Assembly (NCBI RefSeq): GCF_002900975.1
Contig: NZ_PJON01000004.1
Coordinates: 1 to 64,000 of the forward strand
Origin: Tabrizicola aquatica
GTDB lineage: Bacteria; Pseudomonadota; Alphaproteobacteria; Rhodobacterales; Rhodobacteraceae
Direction: 5' to 3'
Length of the DNA: 64,000 nucleotides
Each line of letters starts with the position of its first letter. Positions within the stretch are counted from its first letter, which is position 1. This document shows, piece after piece, positions 50,936 to 59,963 of this stretch. The notes beneath the pieces were generated by a model. That model ran no database searches. It was not told where the DNA came from and saw only the letters and a program-made list of their open reading frames with translations. The position numbers were made by a program, and so were the translations under genes.

Positions 50936-53701
50936 GTGAGCCTGGCTGCCGAGACCCCGCACCTGAGTGTGACGGGGTCCGAACCCCTGATCCCCGACCC
51001 CGTGGCACTGCTGGCGGCGGTGCGGCAGGACCTGCTCGACGCCGGGGACGGCAAGGCAGGGCGGGCGGCAGTGGTCCGGCATCTGCAGGCGGCCAAGGCT
51101 GCGGGCAACGCGGCGCTGGAGGCGCGGTTCCTGGAAACGCCCCGTGCGGCGCGGGCGCTGGTCACGGCGCAGGCGGCGCTGACCGACGTGCTGGTCCGCG
51201 TCGCGCTGGAGGCGGCGATGCTGATGCATCCGCTGGCCAACCCGACCGAGGCGGAACGCATCGCGGTGATGGGCGTCGGCGGCTATGGCCGGGCGGAAAT
51301 GGCGCCGCAGTCGGACGTCGATCTTCTGTTCCTGTCGCCCTGGAAGGTCACCCCCTGGGCCGAGAGCGTGATCGAGACCATGCTCTACATGCTGTGGGAC
51401 CTGAAGCTGAAGGTCGGCCATTCCAGCCGCACGGTGAAGGATTGCATCCGGCTGGGGCGCGAGGACGTGACGATCCGCACCGCGCTGCTGGAGCATCGGT
51501 ATATCTGTGGCGACACCGCCCTGGCTGGCGAGTTGGACCAGAAGCTGTGGTCCGACCTCTTCCGCAACTCGGGCCCCGAGTTCATCGAGGCGAAGCTTGC
51601 CGAACGGGCGGAACGGCACAAGCGGCAGGGCGGCCAGCGCTATGTGCTGGAGCCGAACGTCAAGGAAGGCAAGGGCGGCCTGCGCGACCTGCAGACGCTG
51701 TACTGGATCGGCAAGTACCTGCACCGCGTGCCCAGTGCCGAGGGGCTGGTGGCGGCCGGCCTTCTTAGCCGCGAAGAGTTCGACAGCTTTGCCCAGGCCG
51801 AGGATTTTCTTTGGGCCGTGCGCTGCCACCTACACTACATCACCGGGCGGCCCACCGACAGCCTGACCTTCGACCTGCAGGTCGAGGTCGCCGAGCGGAT
51901 GGGCTATCGCGATGCGGGCGGCCGGCGGGCGGTCGAGCATTTCATGCAGGATTACTTCCGCCTGGCGACCCGGGTGGGCGAGTTGACGCGCATCTTCCTG
52001 ACCGAGCTGGAAGCACGCCACGCCAAGCGCGAGGCCAGCCTGTTCGGGATCTTCAAACTGACCAAGCGGGTCCGCAAGGGCTATAAGCTAGTGCAGGGCC
52101 GGATCGACGTGACCGATCCGCAGGCCTTTCTGGCCGACAAGCTGAATATCCTGCGCGTCTTTGAAGAGGCCTTGCGGACCGGCTACCTTTTGCACCCCAA
52201 CGTCATGCGCCTGCTGGCCGCGAACCTGCACCTGATCGACGACGACCTGCGTGAGGTCCCCGAGGCGCGCCAGCTGTTCCTGGACCTGCTCTTGAAGCAC
52301 GGCAACCCCGAACGCAGCCTGCGCCGGATGAACGAGTTGGGGGTGCTGTCGGCCTTCATCCCGGAGTTCGAAGCCATCGTCGCGATGATGCAGTTCAACG
52401 TCTACCACCACTACACGGTGGACGAGCACATCATCCAGACGATCAGCTGCCTTGCCCAGATCGAGCGGGGCGAGCTGGTCGAGGAACTTCCCGTCGCCAG
52501 CGGCATCCTGAAAGAGGGCGTCAGCCGGCGCGTTCTTTACGTGGCGCTACTTCTGCATGACATCGGCAAGGGCCGGCCCGAGGATCACTCGATCCTTGGC
52601 GCGCAGATCGCGCGGCGGGTGGCACCCCGGTTGGGGCTGGACGCGGAAGAATGCGAAACGGTGGAATGGCTGGTGCGCTATCACCTGCTGATGTCCGACA
52701 CGGCACAAAAGCGCGATATCGGCGACCCGCGCACGGTGCGGGATTTCGCCAAGGCGGTGAAGACCCGCAAGCGGCTGGACCTGCTGACCGTCCTGACGGT
52801 CTGCGACATTCGCGGCGTGGGGCCGGGCACCTGGAACAACTGGAAGGCCATGCTGCTGCGCCAGTTGTACAAGCTGACCGCCGAGGCGCTGGAAGGCGGG
52901 CTGGAGACGCTGAACCGGGAAAACCGGATGGGCGACGCCACGCGGGCGCTGCGTGCCCGGCTGGCGGACTGGGACCAGGCCGATCTGGACCACGAAACGA
53001 CGCGGCATTACGCGCCATACTGGCAGGGCTTGTCCACCGACACCCATGCGGTCTTTGCCCAGATGCTGCGCGGCATCGGCGACGACGAGATCCGCATCGA
53101 CCTGCACCCCGACCACGACCGCGACGCCACCCGCGCCTGCTTTGCGCTGGCCGACCATCCCGGCATCTTCAGCCGCCTTGCCGGCGCGCTGGCCCTGGTC
53201 GGCGCGAACGTGGTGGATGCGCGGACCTATACCTCGAAGGACGGCTATGCCACGGCGGTGTTCTGGGTCCAGGACATCGAAGGCAAACCCTATGAGGTCA
53301 GCCGCCTCCCCCGCCTGCGGCAGATGATCGACAAGACCCTGAAGGGCGAGGTCGTGGCGCGCGAGGCGCTGAAGGACCGCGACAAGCTGAAGAAGCGCGA
53401 CCGCGAGTTCCGCTTTCCGACGCATATCACCTTCGACAACGAAGGCTCGGACATCTACACGATCATCGAGGTCGATACCCGCGACCGGCCGGGCCTGCTG
53501 TATGATCTGACCCGGACACTGGCGAACAACAACATCTACATCGCCAGCGCCGTGATCGCGACCTATGGCGCGCAGGTGGTGGACACGTTCTATGTCAAGG
53601 ACATGTTCGGCCTGAAGCTGCACCAGAAGCACCGGCAAGAGGCGCTGGACAAGAAGCTGCGCGCCGCCATTGCCGAGGGCGCGGAGCGGGCGCAGGCATG
53701 A
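50936..53701 (+). CDS. glnD: [Protein-PII] uridylyltransferase / uridylyl-removing enzyme
   Basis: A 921-aa nitrogen-status sensor that uridylylates PII proteins when glutamine is low and removes UMP when it is high. GVGGYGRAEMAPQSDVDLLF is the nucleotidyltransferase site (G-S/D-x-D pattern). LLLHDIGKGRPEDHSILGAQ is the HD hydrolase site. Two ACT domains close the protein: ADHPGIFSRLAGALALVGAN and DTRDRPGLLYDLTRTLANNN. The start is taken as GTG 50936 (VSLAAETPHL); TTG 50912 would lie inside the upstream gene. Immediately after the stop comes the perfect 31-bp inverted repeat. Confidence 0.96.
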   Translation: MSLAAETPHLSVTGSEPLIPDPVALLAAVRQDLLDAGDGKAGRAAVVRHLQAAKAAGNAALEARFLETPRAARALVTAQAALTDVLVRVALEAAMLMHPLANPTEAERIAVMGVGGYGRAEMAPQSDVDLLFLSPWKVTPWAESVIETMLYMLWDLKLKVGHSSRTVKDCIRLGREDVTIRTALLEHRYICGDTALAGELDQKLWSDLFRNSGPEFIEAKLAERAERHKRQGGQRYVLEPNVKEGKGGLRDLQTLYWIGKYLHRVPSAEGLVAAGLLSREEFDSFAQAEDFLWAVRCHLHYITGRPTDSLTFDLQVEVAERMGYRDAGGRRAVEHFMQDYFRLATRVGELTRIFLTELEARHAKREASLFGIFKLTKRVRKGYKLVQGRIDVTDPQAFLADKLNILRVFEEALRTGYLLHPNVMRLLAANLHLIDDDLREVPEARQLFLDLLLKHGNPERSLRRMNELGVLSAFIPEFEAIVAMMQFNVYHHYTVDEHIIQTISCLAQIERGELVEELPVASGILKEGVSRRVLYVALLLHDIGKGRPEDHSILGAQIARRVAPRLGLDAEECETVEWLVRYHLLMSDTAQKRDIGDPRTVRDFAKAVKTRKRLDLLTVLTVCDIRGVGPGTWNNWKAMLLRQLYKLTAEALEGGLETLNRENRMGDATRALRARLADWDQADLDHETTRHYAPYWQGLSTDTHAVFAQMLRGIGDDEIRIDLHPDHDRDATRACFALADHPGIFSRLAGALALVGANVVDARTYTSKDGYATAVFWVQDIEGKPYEVSRLPRLRQMIDKTLKGEVVAREALKDRDKLKKRDREFRFPTHITFDNEGSDIYTIIEVDTRDRPGLLYDLTRTLANNNIYIASAVIATYGAQVVDTFYVKDMFGLKLHQKHRQEALDKKLRAAIAEGAERAQA

Positions 53702-53709
53702 CCCGGACA

Positions 53710-53783
53710 GGCTCGTCGAGCACTTCGTGCACTCCTCGCGCAGGGTGCGCCCCGCGAGGAGTGCACGAAGTGCTCGACGAGCC
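53710..53783 (+). repeat. Perfect 31-bp inverted repeat filling the glnD-murJ gap (family D)
   Basis: Arm 1 is 53710-53740 and arm 2 is 53753-53783, exact reverse complements with a 12-nt loop (CAGGGTGCGCCC). Each arm contains GCACTTCGTGC or its complement, so smaller hairpins nest within the large one. Arm 2 begins CGCGAGGAGTGCACGAAGTG and matches the family D unit, with GCAC/GTGC replacing TGAC/GTCA. It starts 9 nt after the glnD stop and ends 31 nt before murJ. It could terminate glnD, shield the RNA end, or regulate murJ. Confidence 0.9.
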
Positions 53784-53814
53784 GCACCAACACCGCAGGG
53801 AAGAACCCCAAGCC

Positions 53815-55359
53815 ATGAAACCCGTCCGCCTGGTCAAGGGCTTTGTCACCGTCGGGTTCTGGACCCTGGTCAGCCGGGTGGCGGGCCTGGTCCGCGACAT
53901 CTTCCTGGCGCGCTATCTGGGCGACGGCACGGTCGCGCAGGCCTTTGTCGTGGCGCAGTCGCTGCCCAACATGTTCCGACGCTTCTTTGCCGAAGGGGCG
54001 TTCAACTTTGCCTTCGTGCCGATGTTCGCCAAGAAGGTCGAGGCGGGCGAGGATGCGCAGGGCTTTGCCGGGGATGCCTTCTGGGGCATGGCGGCGTTCC
54101 TGACGCTGTTTTCGATCCTGGGCATCCTGTTCATGCCGGGACTGGTGTTCCTGATGGCCTCGGGCTTTGTCGGGGACGAACGGTTCGACGTGGCGGTGAC
54201 GCTGGGGCGGATCGCCTTTGCCTATATCCTGTTCATCTCGCTGACCGCGCTTTTGTCCGGGATGCTGAACGCGGCGGGCAAGTTCGTGGTGACGTCGGTC
54301 GTAACGGTGCTTCTGTCGCTCAGCATGATCGGCGGCATGATCCTGGCCGCGCGGATGGGCTGGGACATGGGGCGCACCTTGGCCTGGTCGGTGACCATCT
54401 CGGGCGTCTTGCAACTGCTGGCGACCTGGGCGGCGGTGCGGCATCTGGGCTACCGGCTGCCGTTCCGCTGGCCGCATCTGACCCCGGACCTGAGGCGCCT
54501 GGCCGTGATCGCCGCACCGGCGGTGCTGGCGGGGGGCGTGGTGCAGATCAACCTGATCGTCGGCCGCCAGGTGGCAAGCATGACGGACGGGGCGGTGGTC
54601 TGGCTGTACAACGCCGACCGGATCTATCAGCTGCCCTTGGGCGTCGTCGGCATCGCCATCGGCATCGTCCTGCTACCCGACCTGTCGCGCCGGCTGCGGG
54701 CCGCGGATCACGAAGGCTCGCGCGCGTCGTTCAACCGGGGGACGGAGTTCGCGCTTCTCTTGACGCTGCCTGCCGCCGTGGCGCTGGTGGTCATCGCCTG
54801 GCCGATCATCAGCGTCCTGTTCCAGCGCGGCGAGTACGGCCCGGAGGCGACGATGAACACCGCTTTGGCGCTTGCCGCCTATGGCGCGGGGCTGCCGGCC
54901 TTTGTCCTGCACAAGGTGCTGCAGCCCCTGTTCTACGCGCGGGAAGATACGCGCTCGCCCTTCCGCTATGCTGTCGTTTCGATGGTGGTCAATGCCGCGC
55001 TGGCTGTGGGGCTTCTGCCGCTGATCGGCTGGCTGGCGGCCGCCATTGCTACCACGGTCGCGGCCTGGGTCATGGTCTGGCAGCTGTGGCGGGGTAGCCG
55101 GGCGATGGGCGACGCCGCGCGGCTGGACGAGCGGTTCCGCTATCGCTTGCCGCGGATCGCCCTTGCCTCGGCCCTGATGGGGGCGGTCCTATGGGGTCTC
55201 AGCCTTGCGCTGGCTGAAACGCTGGCCACCCCGGGCCTGCGCACGCCGGCCCTGGGGGCGGTCGTGCTGGCGGGGATGGTGGTCTACTTCGGCACGGTCC
55301 TTGCCATCGGCGGCATGAGTTGGGTGGAGTTGAAAGGCGCCTTCCGCCGTCAGCGCTGA
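53815..55359 (+). CDS. murJ: Lipid II flippase MurJ
   Basis: A 514-aa inner-membrane protein of the MOP exporter superfamily with about 14 helices that flips lipid II for peptidoglycan. LVKGFVTVGFWTLVSRVAGL and RDIFLARYLGDGTVAQAFVV are the family's first helices, with the conserved R-D. LPNMFRRFFAEGAFNFAFVP is the signature loop. RQVASMTDGAVVWLYNADRI and LQPLFYAREDTRSPFRYAVV occur later. ATG 53815 (MKPVRLVKG). Its last 10 nt overlap the convergent rhomboid-like gene. Confidence 0.95.
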   Translation: MKPVRLVKGFVTVGFWTLVSRVAGLVRDIFLARYLGDGTVAQAFVVAQSLPNMFRRFFAEGAFNFAFVPMFAKKVEAGEDAQGFAGDAFWGMAAFLTLFSILGILFMPGLVFLMASGFVGDERFDVAVTLGRIAFAYILFISLTALLSGMLNAAGKFVVTSVVTVLLSLSMIGGMILAARMGWDMGRTLAWSVTISGVLQLLATWAAVRHLGYRLPFRWPHLTPDLRRLAVIAAPAVLAGGVVQINLIVGRQVASMTDGAVVWLYNADRIYQLPLGVVGIAIGIVLLPDLSRRLRAADHEGSRASFNRGTEFALLLTLPAAVALVVIAWPIISVLFQRGEYGPEATMNTALALAAYGAGLPAFVLHKVLQPLFYAREDTRSPFRYAVVSMVVNAALAVGLLPLIGWLAAAIATTVAAWVMVWQLWRGSRAMGDAARLDERFRYRLPRIALASALMGAVLWGLSLALAETLATPGLRTPALGAVVLAGMVVYFGTVLAIGGMSWVELKGAFRRQR

Positions 55360-56039
55360 CGGATCTTGTCCATCACCCTGGCCCAGCCGCCAGGGCTGAC
55401 GACGAAGGACAGCAGGAACCCGGCCACAAAGCCCGAGACATCGCCGACCCAGTCCCAGGTGCCGCCGAAAAGGACACCGAACACCAGCTGGAAGAACAGC
55501 AGGAACCCGATCAGGCTGAAGGCGCGGTATTTGTTCGCCCCGGTCCGCGCCAGGTTCACCCACAGCAGGAAGGTAAAGGCCCCGATCATCCCGTAGACCG
55601 GCGGATAGGCCCCGATCAGCGGCGCCCGCAGGTCGGGGACCAGAAAGCCATAGGCCAGCGCCCCAACGATGGACGAGCCCAGGAACACCACCAGCACCGC
55701 CCACCACCGGAAGATCTCGCCCACCATCTTGCCCAGGGCAAGCAAGATCACGAAGGCGAAAAGGGCGTGGGTAAAGCTGCCGTGGACGATGGGATAGGTC
55801 ACCAGCCGGTGCAATTCCTGCAAGGGATAGCCGCCCGTCTCCCATTGGTGGCGAAGGAGTTCGGGGAAGGCGCCGAAGGTTTCCACCGCTTGCAGACGCC
55901 AGCCGACACCCTGCGCGCCGCCGACCAGCCCGCGCTCGGCCAGGGTCAGGACCAGTTCCATCGCGACCAGCGGCAGGGCAAGGACCCAGACCACCGTCGG
56001 CAAAGGGTTGATCGGCGCTGCGTTATAGTCGCGGTTCAT
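55350..56039 (-). CDS. Rhomboid-family membrane protein lacking catalytic residues
   Basis: A 229-aa six-helix membrane protein of the rhomboid fold. Against active rhomboids, the HxxxN motif of helix 2 reads H-A-L-F-A (Asn lost) in FTHALFAFVILLALGKMVGE. The G-x-S-G site reads IGAYPPVYGMIGAF (Ser lost). The helix 6 His position reads GDVSGFVAGFLL (Asp for His). It cannot use the Ser-His dyad, so it is probably a pseudoprotease, perhaps a chaperone or adaptor for membrane proteins. ATG 56039 (MNRDYNAAPI). Divergent from trpS; its 3' end overlaps murJ. Confidence 0.85.
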   Translation of the reverse strand: MNRDYNAAPINPLPTVVWVLALPLVAMELVLTLAERGLVGGAQGVGWRLQAVETFGAFPELLRHQWETGGYPLQELHRLVTYPIVHGSFTHALFAFVILLALGKMVGEIFRWWAVLVVFLGSSIVGALAYGFLVPDLRAPLIGAYPPVYGMIGAFTFLLWVNLARTGANKYRAFSLIGFLLFFQLVFGVLFGGTWDWVGDVSGFVAGFLLSFVVSPGGWARVMDKIRQR

Positions 56040-56119
56040 GTCCGGCCTGCCCTGATTGACGCCTGTTGCCCCTTGGATTACGCGGGTTTGACAGCTTTTT
56101 CCAGACGGAGCCCGTTCCC

Positions 56120-57172
56120 ATGTCCACCCAGGCCTCGGCGGTCCAAACGCCGACACCCTTCAAGCCCCGCATCTTCTCGGGCATCCAGCCCTCGGGCGGG
56201 CTGACTCTTGGCAACTATCTTGGCGCGCTGAAGCGCTTTGTGGAAAAGCAGGACGAGGGGATCGAGACGATCTACTGCCTGGTCGACATGCACGCGATCA
56301 CCGTCTGGCAGGACCCGGCAAAGCTGCGCCAGCAGACACGCGAAGGGGCGGCGGCCTTCATCGCGGCGGGGATCGATCCCGCCAGGTCGATCCTGTTCAA
56401 CCAAAGCCAGGTCACCGCGCATGCGGAACTGGGCTGGATCTTCAACTGCGTCGCGCGCATGGGCTGGATGAGCCGCATGACCCAGTTCAAGGACAAGGCC
56501 GGCAAGAATTCCGAAAATGTCAGCTTGGGCCTCTTTGCGTATCCGGCGCTGATGGCGGCGGATATCATGGCCTATCATGCCACCATGGTTCCGGTGGGCG
56601 AGGATCAGAAGCAGCACCTGGAACTGACCCGCGACATCGCGATCAAGTTCAACAACGATTATGGCGTGAATTTCTTCCCCGTGGTCGAACCGCTGATCGA
56701 AGGCGCGGCCACCCGTGTCATGTCCTTGCGCGACGGCACCAAGAAGATGTCGAAGTCCGACCCGTCCGACCAAAGCCGGATCAACCTGACCGACGATGCC
56801 GACGCCATTGCCGCCAAGATCCGCAAAGCCAAAACCGACCCCGAACCCCTGCCGGACAGCGTCGAGGGCCTGAAGGACAGGCCCGAGGCGCGGAACCTGG
56901 TGAACATCTATGCCGCCCTTGCGGGGCACACCGTCGACCAGGTCATCCGCGACTTTGCGGGCGCGCAGTTCGGCACGTTCAAGCCGGCGCTGGCCGATCT
57001 GGCAGTCGCCAAGCTGGCACCGATCACGGCCGAGATGAACCGGTTGATGGCCGATCCCGGCGAGATCGACCGTATCCTTGGCGAAGGTGCCGAGCGCGCT
57101 GATGCGCTGGCCCGGCCGATCCTGGAACAGGTCTACGACATCACCGGCATGATCCGCTCGCGCCGGGGCTGA
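56120..57172 (+). CDS. trpS: Tryptophanyl-tRNA synthetase
   Basis: A 350-aa class Ic synthetase charging tRNA-Trp. [20 protein letters not shown] holds the HIGH-type motif in its Trp variant (TLGN), and [20 protein letters not shown] the KMSKS loop. [15 protein letters not shown] and [20 protein letters not shown] are substrate-site segments. ATG 56120 (MSTQASAVQ) gives the expected length; the frame is open from 56066. A strong terminator lies about 120 nt downstream. Confidence 0.96.
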   Translation: MSTQASAVQTPTPFKPRIFSGIQPSGGLTLGNYLGALKRFVEKQDEGIETIYCLVDMHAITVWQDPAKLRQQTREGAAAFIAAGIDPARSILFNQSQVTAHAELGWIFNCVARMGWMSRMTQFKDKAGKNSENVSLGLFAYPALMAADIMAYHATMVPVGEDQKQHLELTRDIAIKFNNDYGVNFFPVVEPLIEGAATRVMSLRDGTKKMSKSDPSDQSRINLTDDADAIAAKIRKAKTDPEPLPDSVEGLKDRPEARNLVNIYAALAGHTVDQVIRDFAGAQFGTFKPALADLAVAKLAPITAEMNRLMADPGEIDRILGEGAERADALARPILEQVYDITGMIRSRRG

Positions 57173-57290
57173 CTGTCACGGTTCCGATTCATCCAGGGGC
57201 TAACGTCCGGGATGTTCGGAGCTGCGATCTGTCCCCATCGCCCAAGGTCCCGCCCACTGTCCCCTGTCGGGCAGGGCCAAGCCCGATCTG

Positions 57291-57319
57291 CCCCCGTGCC
57301 CCCGCACGGGGGTTTTTTC
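57291..57319. terminator. Strong rho-independent terminator between trpS and the membrane protein gene
   Basis: CCCCCGTGC (57291-57299) and GCACGGGGG (57304-57312) form a perfect 9-bp stem with a CCCC loop, followed by TTTTTT (57313-57318). It points along the + strand for trpS and abuts the stop codon of the convergent gene (57319). Confidence 0.9.
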
Positions 57320-58392
57320 TAGGGGGTGTCGTGGGGATACTCGGCTGACGGGACGTGAGTCTCTCCGGGCGGGGTGGGAACGCCCTCCGGCCCGTAGAAC
57401 GCTGCGTGCAGCCCCCAATAAGCCGTGGCAAAGCCAGCCAAGGCCAGCATCAGCCCGGGCGGGATGCCCCACAAAGTCTCACGCAGGGCACGCCAGTGAT
57501 GCAGCCGGGGGCTTGGGTCCGCGACGATCAGCACCAGGATCGCCATGATCAGAGCATGGCCCACCAGGTCGATCCGACCAAAGGGCCAGACCGCCGCGAT
57601 GAAGATCAGCAAAAGCGCCAGCGCCGACAGCCGCCGCACCAGGGGCGTGCCGGTGAGGCCGAAGCCCAAGGTGAATTCGGCCACGCCCGCCATCGGGATG
57701 AAAACGTCGCGCGGCAGGCCAAAGGTCAGGAAGGGTTTTTCCTCGACCAGGGGATAGAACCAGTCGGGATAGGCGAACTTCTCCAGACTGGACCACATCA
57801 GCGCAATGGCGACGCCCCAGCGCAGCACACGAAACCGCAGCTGCCGCGGGTCTCCGCTGGCCGTCAGCACCAGATAACCGGCGGTCGCCAACCCCAGCGC
57901 CAAATAGTCCAGCAGGTGGAAGAAGTCATAATCGCGCAGCGCCAGCACCCACAGACCGACGATCCCCAAGGCCGACAGGGGCATCGTCCAGCGCCAGAAC
58001 ACCCCCGCCGCGATGGCGAGTTGGGTCCAACTCACCCACTCGCTGGGCGTGCGCAGGTCAGGCGTCAAGTAGACCCCACCGACCGAGAACACCGCGACGA
58101 AGAAGGCCCCGATGACCGCGCGCATGAAATCGTCGGCCCGCGCCCACAGCGGTGCGGTGGCCCGGTCGATACCCTCCTGCAGCGTTTGACCCAGGCCGGT
58201 CCGCTCGACGATCCGGGTCGCCAGGAAAAAGACCAGCACCAGGACAAGCGCGCCCCAGAACCACGGGTCGCGCAGCGTCAAGGTCGGCGACGCAGGGGCC
58301 GCACCGACAATGAAGGGCGCGAACCATTTGACATGGGCCTGAGCAGGCAGGGCCGTAAGCCCGACGACGGTGGCAAGGGTCCAGCGCTGCAT
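57319..58392 (-). CDS. Secreted-start multipass membrane protein (DoxX-like)
   Basis: 357 aa, function unknown. The N-terminus MQRWTLATVVGLTALPAQA looks like a cleavable signal peptide, leaving mature AHVKWFAPFIVGAAPAS. About eight hydrophobic segments follow (WFWGALVLVLVFFLATRIVE, AVIGAFFVAVFSVGGVYLTP and others). ALMWSSLEKFAYPDWFYPLV and FIPMAGVAEFTLGFGLTGTP resemble DoxX/SURF4-type quinone-oxidoreductase-like membrane proteins. The N-terminal His/Lys/Trp after cleavage could bind metal. ATG 58392. Divergent from ybjN, with a 227-nt gap. Confidence 0.7.
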   Translation of the reverse strand: MQRWTLATVVGLTALPAQAHVKWFAPFIVGAAPASPTLTLRDPWFWGALVLVLVFFLATRIVERTGLGQTLQEGIDRATAPLWARADDFMRAVIGAFFVAVFSVGGVYLTPDLRTPSEWVSWTQLAIAAGVFWRWTMPLSALGIVGLWVLALRDYDFFHLLDYLALGLATAGYLVLTASGDPRQLRFRVLRWGVAIALMWSSLEKFAYPDWFYPLVEEKPFLTFGLPRDVFIPMAGVAEFTLGFGLTGTPLVRRLSALALLLIFIAAVWPFGRIDLVGHALIMAILVLIVADPSPRLHHWRALRETLWGIPPGLMLALAGFATAYWGLHAAFYGPEGVPTPPGETHVPSAEYPHDTP

Positions 58393-58619
58393 CGGTATCC
58401 TCCGCCTGGATAACCCACGGAGCCGCAAACGGTTTCCTTGCGCCGCGCGGTCATCACCCGGCTTTTCCACAGAAGATTTGCCAAGAAAACGCTTTACAGG
58501 CTTTCGCTTTGGCCACACCATATTTAGTAAGGGGCACGTCGGGCAAACGCTGACCCTTGCCAGACACCCAGCTTCTAGTGGGTCAGTCCCCGCCTGAAGC
58601 TTCATAGTGAGGCCGGGCA

Positions 58620-59123
58620 ATGTCGCTTTCCGAGGATTACGCGTCGATGGAGGATCTTCATCCCATCGACATCGTCGAGACCCTGGCCGAACACCATGCC
58701 TGGGAATTCGATCGCGTGACCGACGACCAGATCGCAATGGCGGTCGAAGGTCAATGGCGCACCTATTCGCTGACCCTCGCCTGGAGCCCGCAAGATGAAA
58801 CGCTGCGATTGATCTGCACCTTCGAGATGGAGCCGCCCGAAGACAAGATCGGCGCGCTTTACGATGTGCTGAACCGCTGCAACGACATGGTCTGGACTGG
58901 GGCCTTCACCTGGTGGGCCGAACAGAAGCTGATGGTCTGGCGCTATGGCCTGGTGCTGACGGGTGGGCAGATGGCTGGGCCCGAGCAGATCGACCGGCTG
59001 ATCGCCAGCGCGGTCATGGCCTCGGAACGGTTCTATCCGGCATTCCAGCTGGCCTCATGGGGCGATCAGACGCCGGCCCAGGCGATGAAAGTCGCCATTG
59101 CCGAGGCTTACGGCCGCGCCTAA
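58620..59123 (+). CDS. YbjN-domain protein
   Basis: A 167-aa cytoplasmic protein with the YbjN fold (chaperone-like, related to type III secretion chaperones). WEFDRVTDDQIAMAVEGQWR, LTLAWSPQDETLRLICTFEM and ALYDVLNRCNDMVWTGAFTW follow the family order. YbjN in enterobacteria affects stress and virulence gene expression; the mechanism is unclear. ATG 58620. It is 27 nt before proC and probably in one transcript with it, as is common in alphaproteobacteria. Confidence 0.88.
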   Translation: MSLSEDYASMEDLHPIDIVETLAEHHAWEFDRVTDDQIAMAVEGQWRTYSLTLAWSPQDETLRLICTFEMEPPEDKIGALYDVLNRCNDMVWTGAFTWWAEQKLMVWRYGLVLTGGQMAGPEQIDRLIASAVMASERFYPAFQLASWGDQTPAQAMKVAIAEAYGRA

Positions 59124-59150
59124 CCTTCCCCCGGTTTGAAGGGGAATTCC

Positions 59151-59963
59151 ATGAGTCTGGATCGCGTGGCCCGGGATGGGCTGGTGCTGCTGGGTTGCGG
59201 CAAGATGGGGACGGCCTTGCTGACCGGCTGGCTGGCGGCGGGGGTCCCGCCGGACTCGGTCTGGGTGACCGAGCCGAACCCCTCGGACTGGCTGAAGGCG
59301 TCCGGCGTACATCTGAACCGGGGCGTGCCGCGCGCTCCGGCGGTGGCGCTGCTGGCGGTAAAACCGCAGATGATGGGCGCGGCCCTGCCTGCCTTGCAGG
59401 CTTTGGGAAACGGGACGACGCTGTTCGTCTCGATCGCCGCCGGAACGAAGATCGCGACCTTCGAGGATGTGCTGGGCACGCGGACGCCGATTGTGCGCAC
59501 GATGCCGAACACTCCGGCCATGGTCGGTCGGGGGATCACGGCGCTGTGTCGCAATGCCCATGTCTCGGACACCGATTTCGCCCTGGCACGCGCGCTGATG
59601 GCGGCGGTGGGTCAGGTGGTGGACCTGTCGTCCGAGGACCAGATCGACGCGGTGACGGCCGTTTCCGGCTCGGGCCCCGCCTATGTGTTTCACCTGATCG
59701 AGACGCTTGCTGCCGCAGGCGAGGCCGAGGGCCTGCCACCCGAGGTGGCGATGCAACTGGCCCGCGCGACCGTCTGCGGCGCCGGGGAACTGGCGTTCCA
59801 AAGCCTCGATACGGCGGCGCAGTTGCGGATCAACGTGACTTCGCCTGGTGGCACGACGGCAGCGGCGCTGGGGGTGCTGATGGATGCCGAGACTGGCTTC
59901 CCGGCCTTGCTGCGCCGCGCGGTAAAGGCGGCAGCGGATCGCGGGCGGGAGTTGGGCAAATGA
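59151..59963 (+). CDS. proC: Pyrroline-5-carboxylate reductase
   Basis: A 270-aa NADPH enzyme making proline. LVLLGCGKMGTALLTGWLAA is the Rossmann motif; LLAVKPQMMGAALPALQAL and VRTMPNTPAMVGRGITALC are family signatures. AVSGSGPAYVFHLIETLAAA and NVTSPGGTTAAALGVLMD form the C-terminal dimer and active site. ATG 59151 (MSLDRVARDG) with GAAGGGGA. Proline is also an osmolyte, a minor link to the betaine genes. Overlaps the next gene by 4 nt. Confidence 0.95.
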   Translation: MSLDRVARDGLVLLGCGKMGTALLTGWLAAGVPPDSVWVTEPNPSDWLKASGVHLNRGVPRAPAVALLAVKPQMMGAALPALQALGNGTTLFVSIAAGTKIATFEDVLGTRTPIVRTMPNTPAMVGRGITALCRNAHVSDTDFALARALMAAVGQVVDLSSEDQIDAVTAVSGSGPAYVFHLIETLAAAGEAEGLPPEVAMQLARATVCGAGELAFQSLDTAAQLRINVTSPGGTTAAALGVLMDAETGFPALLRRAVKAAADRGRELGK

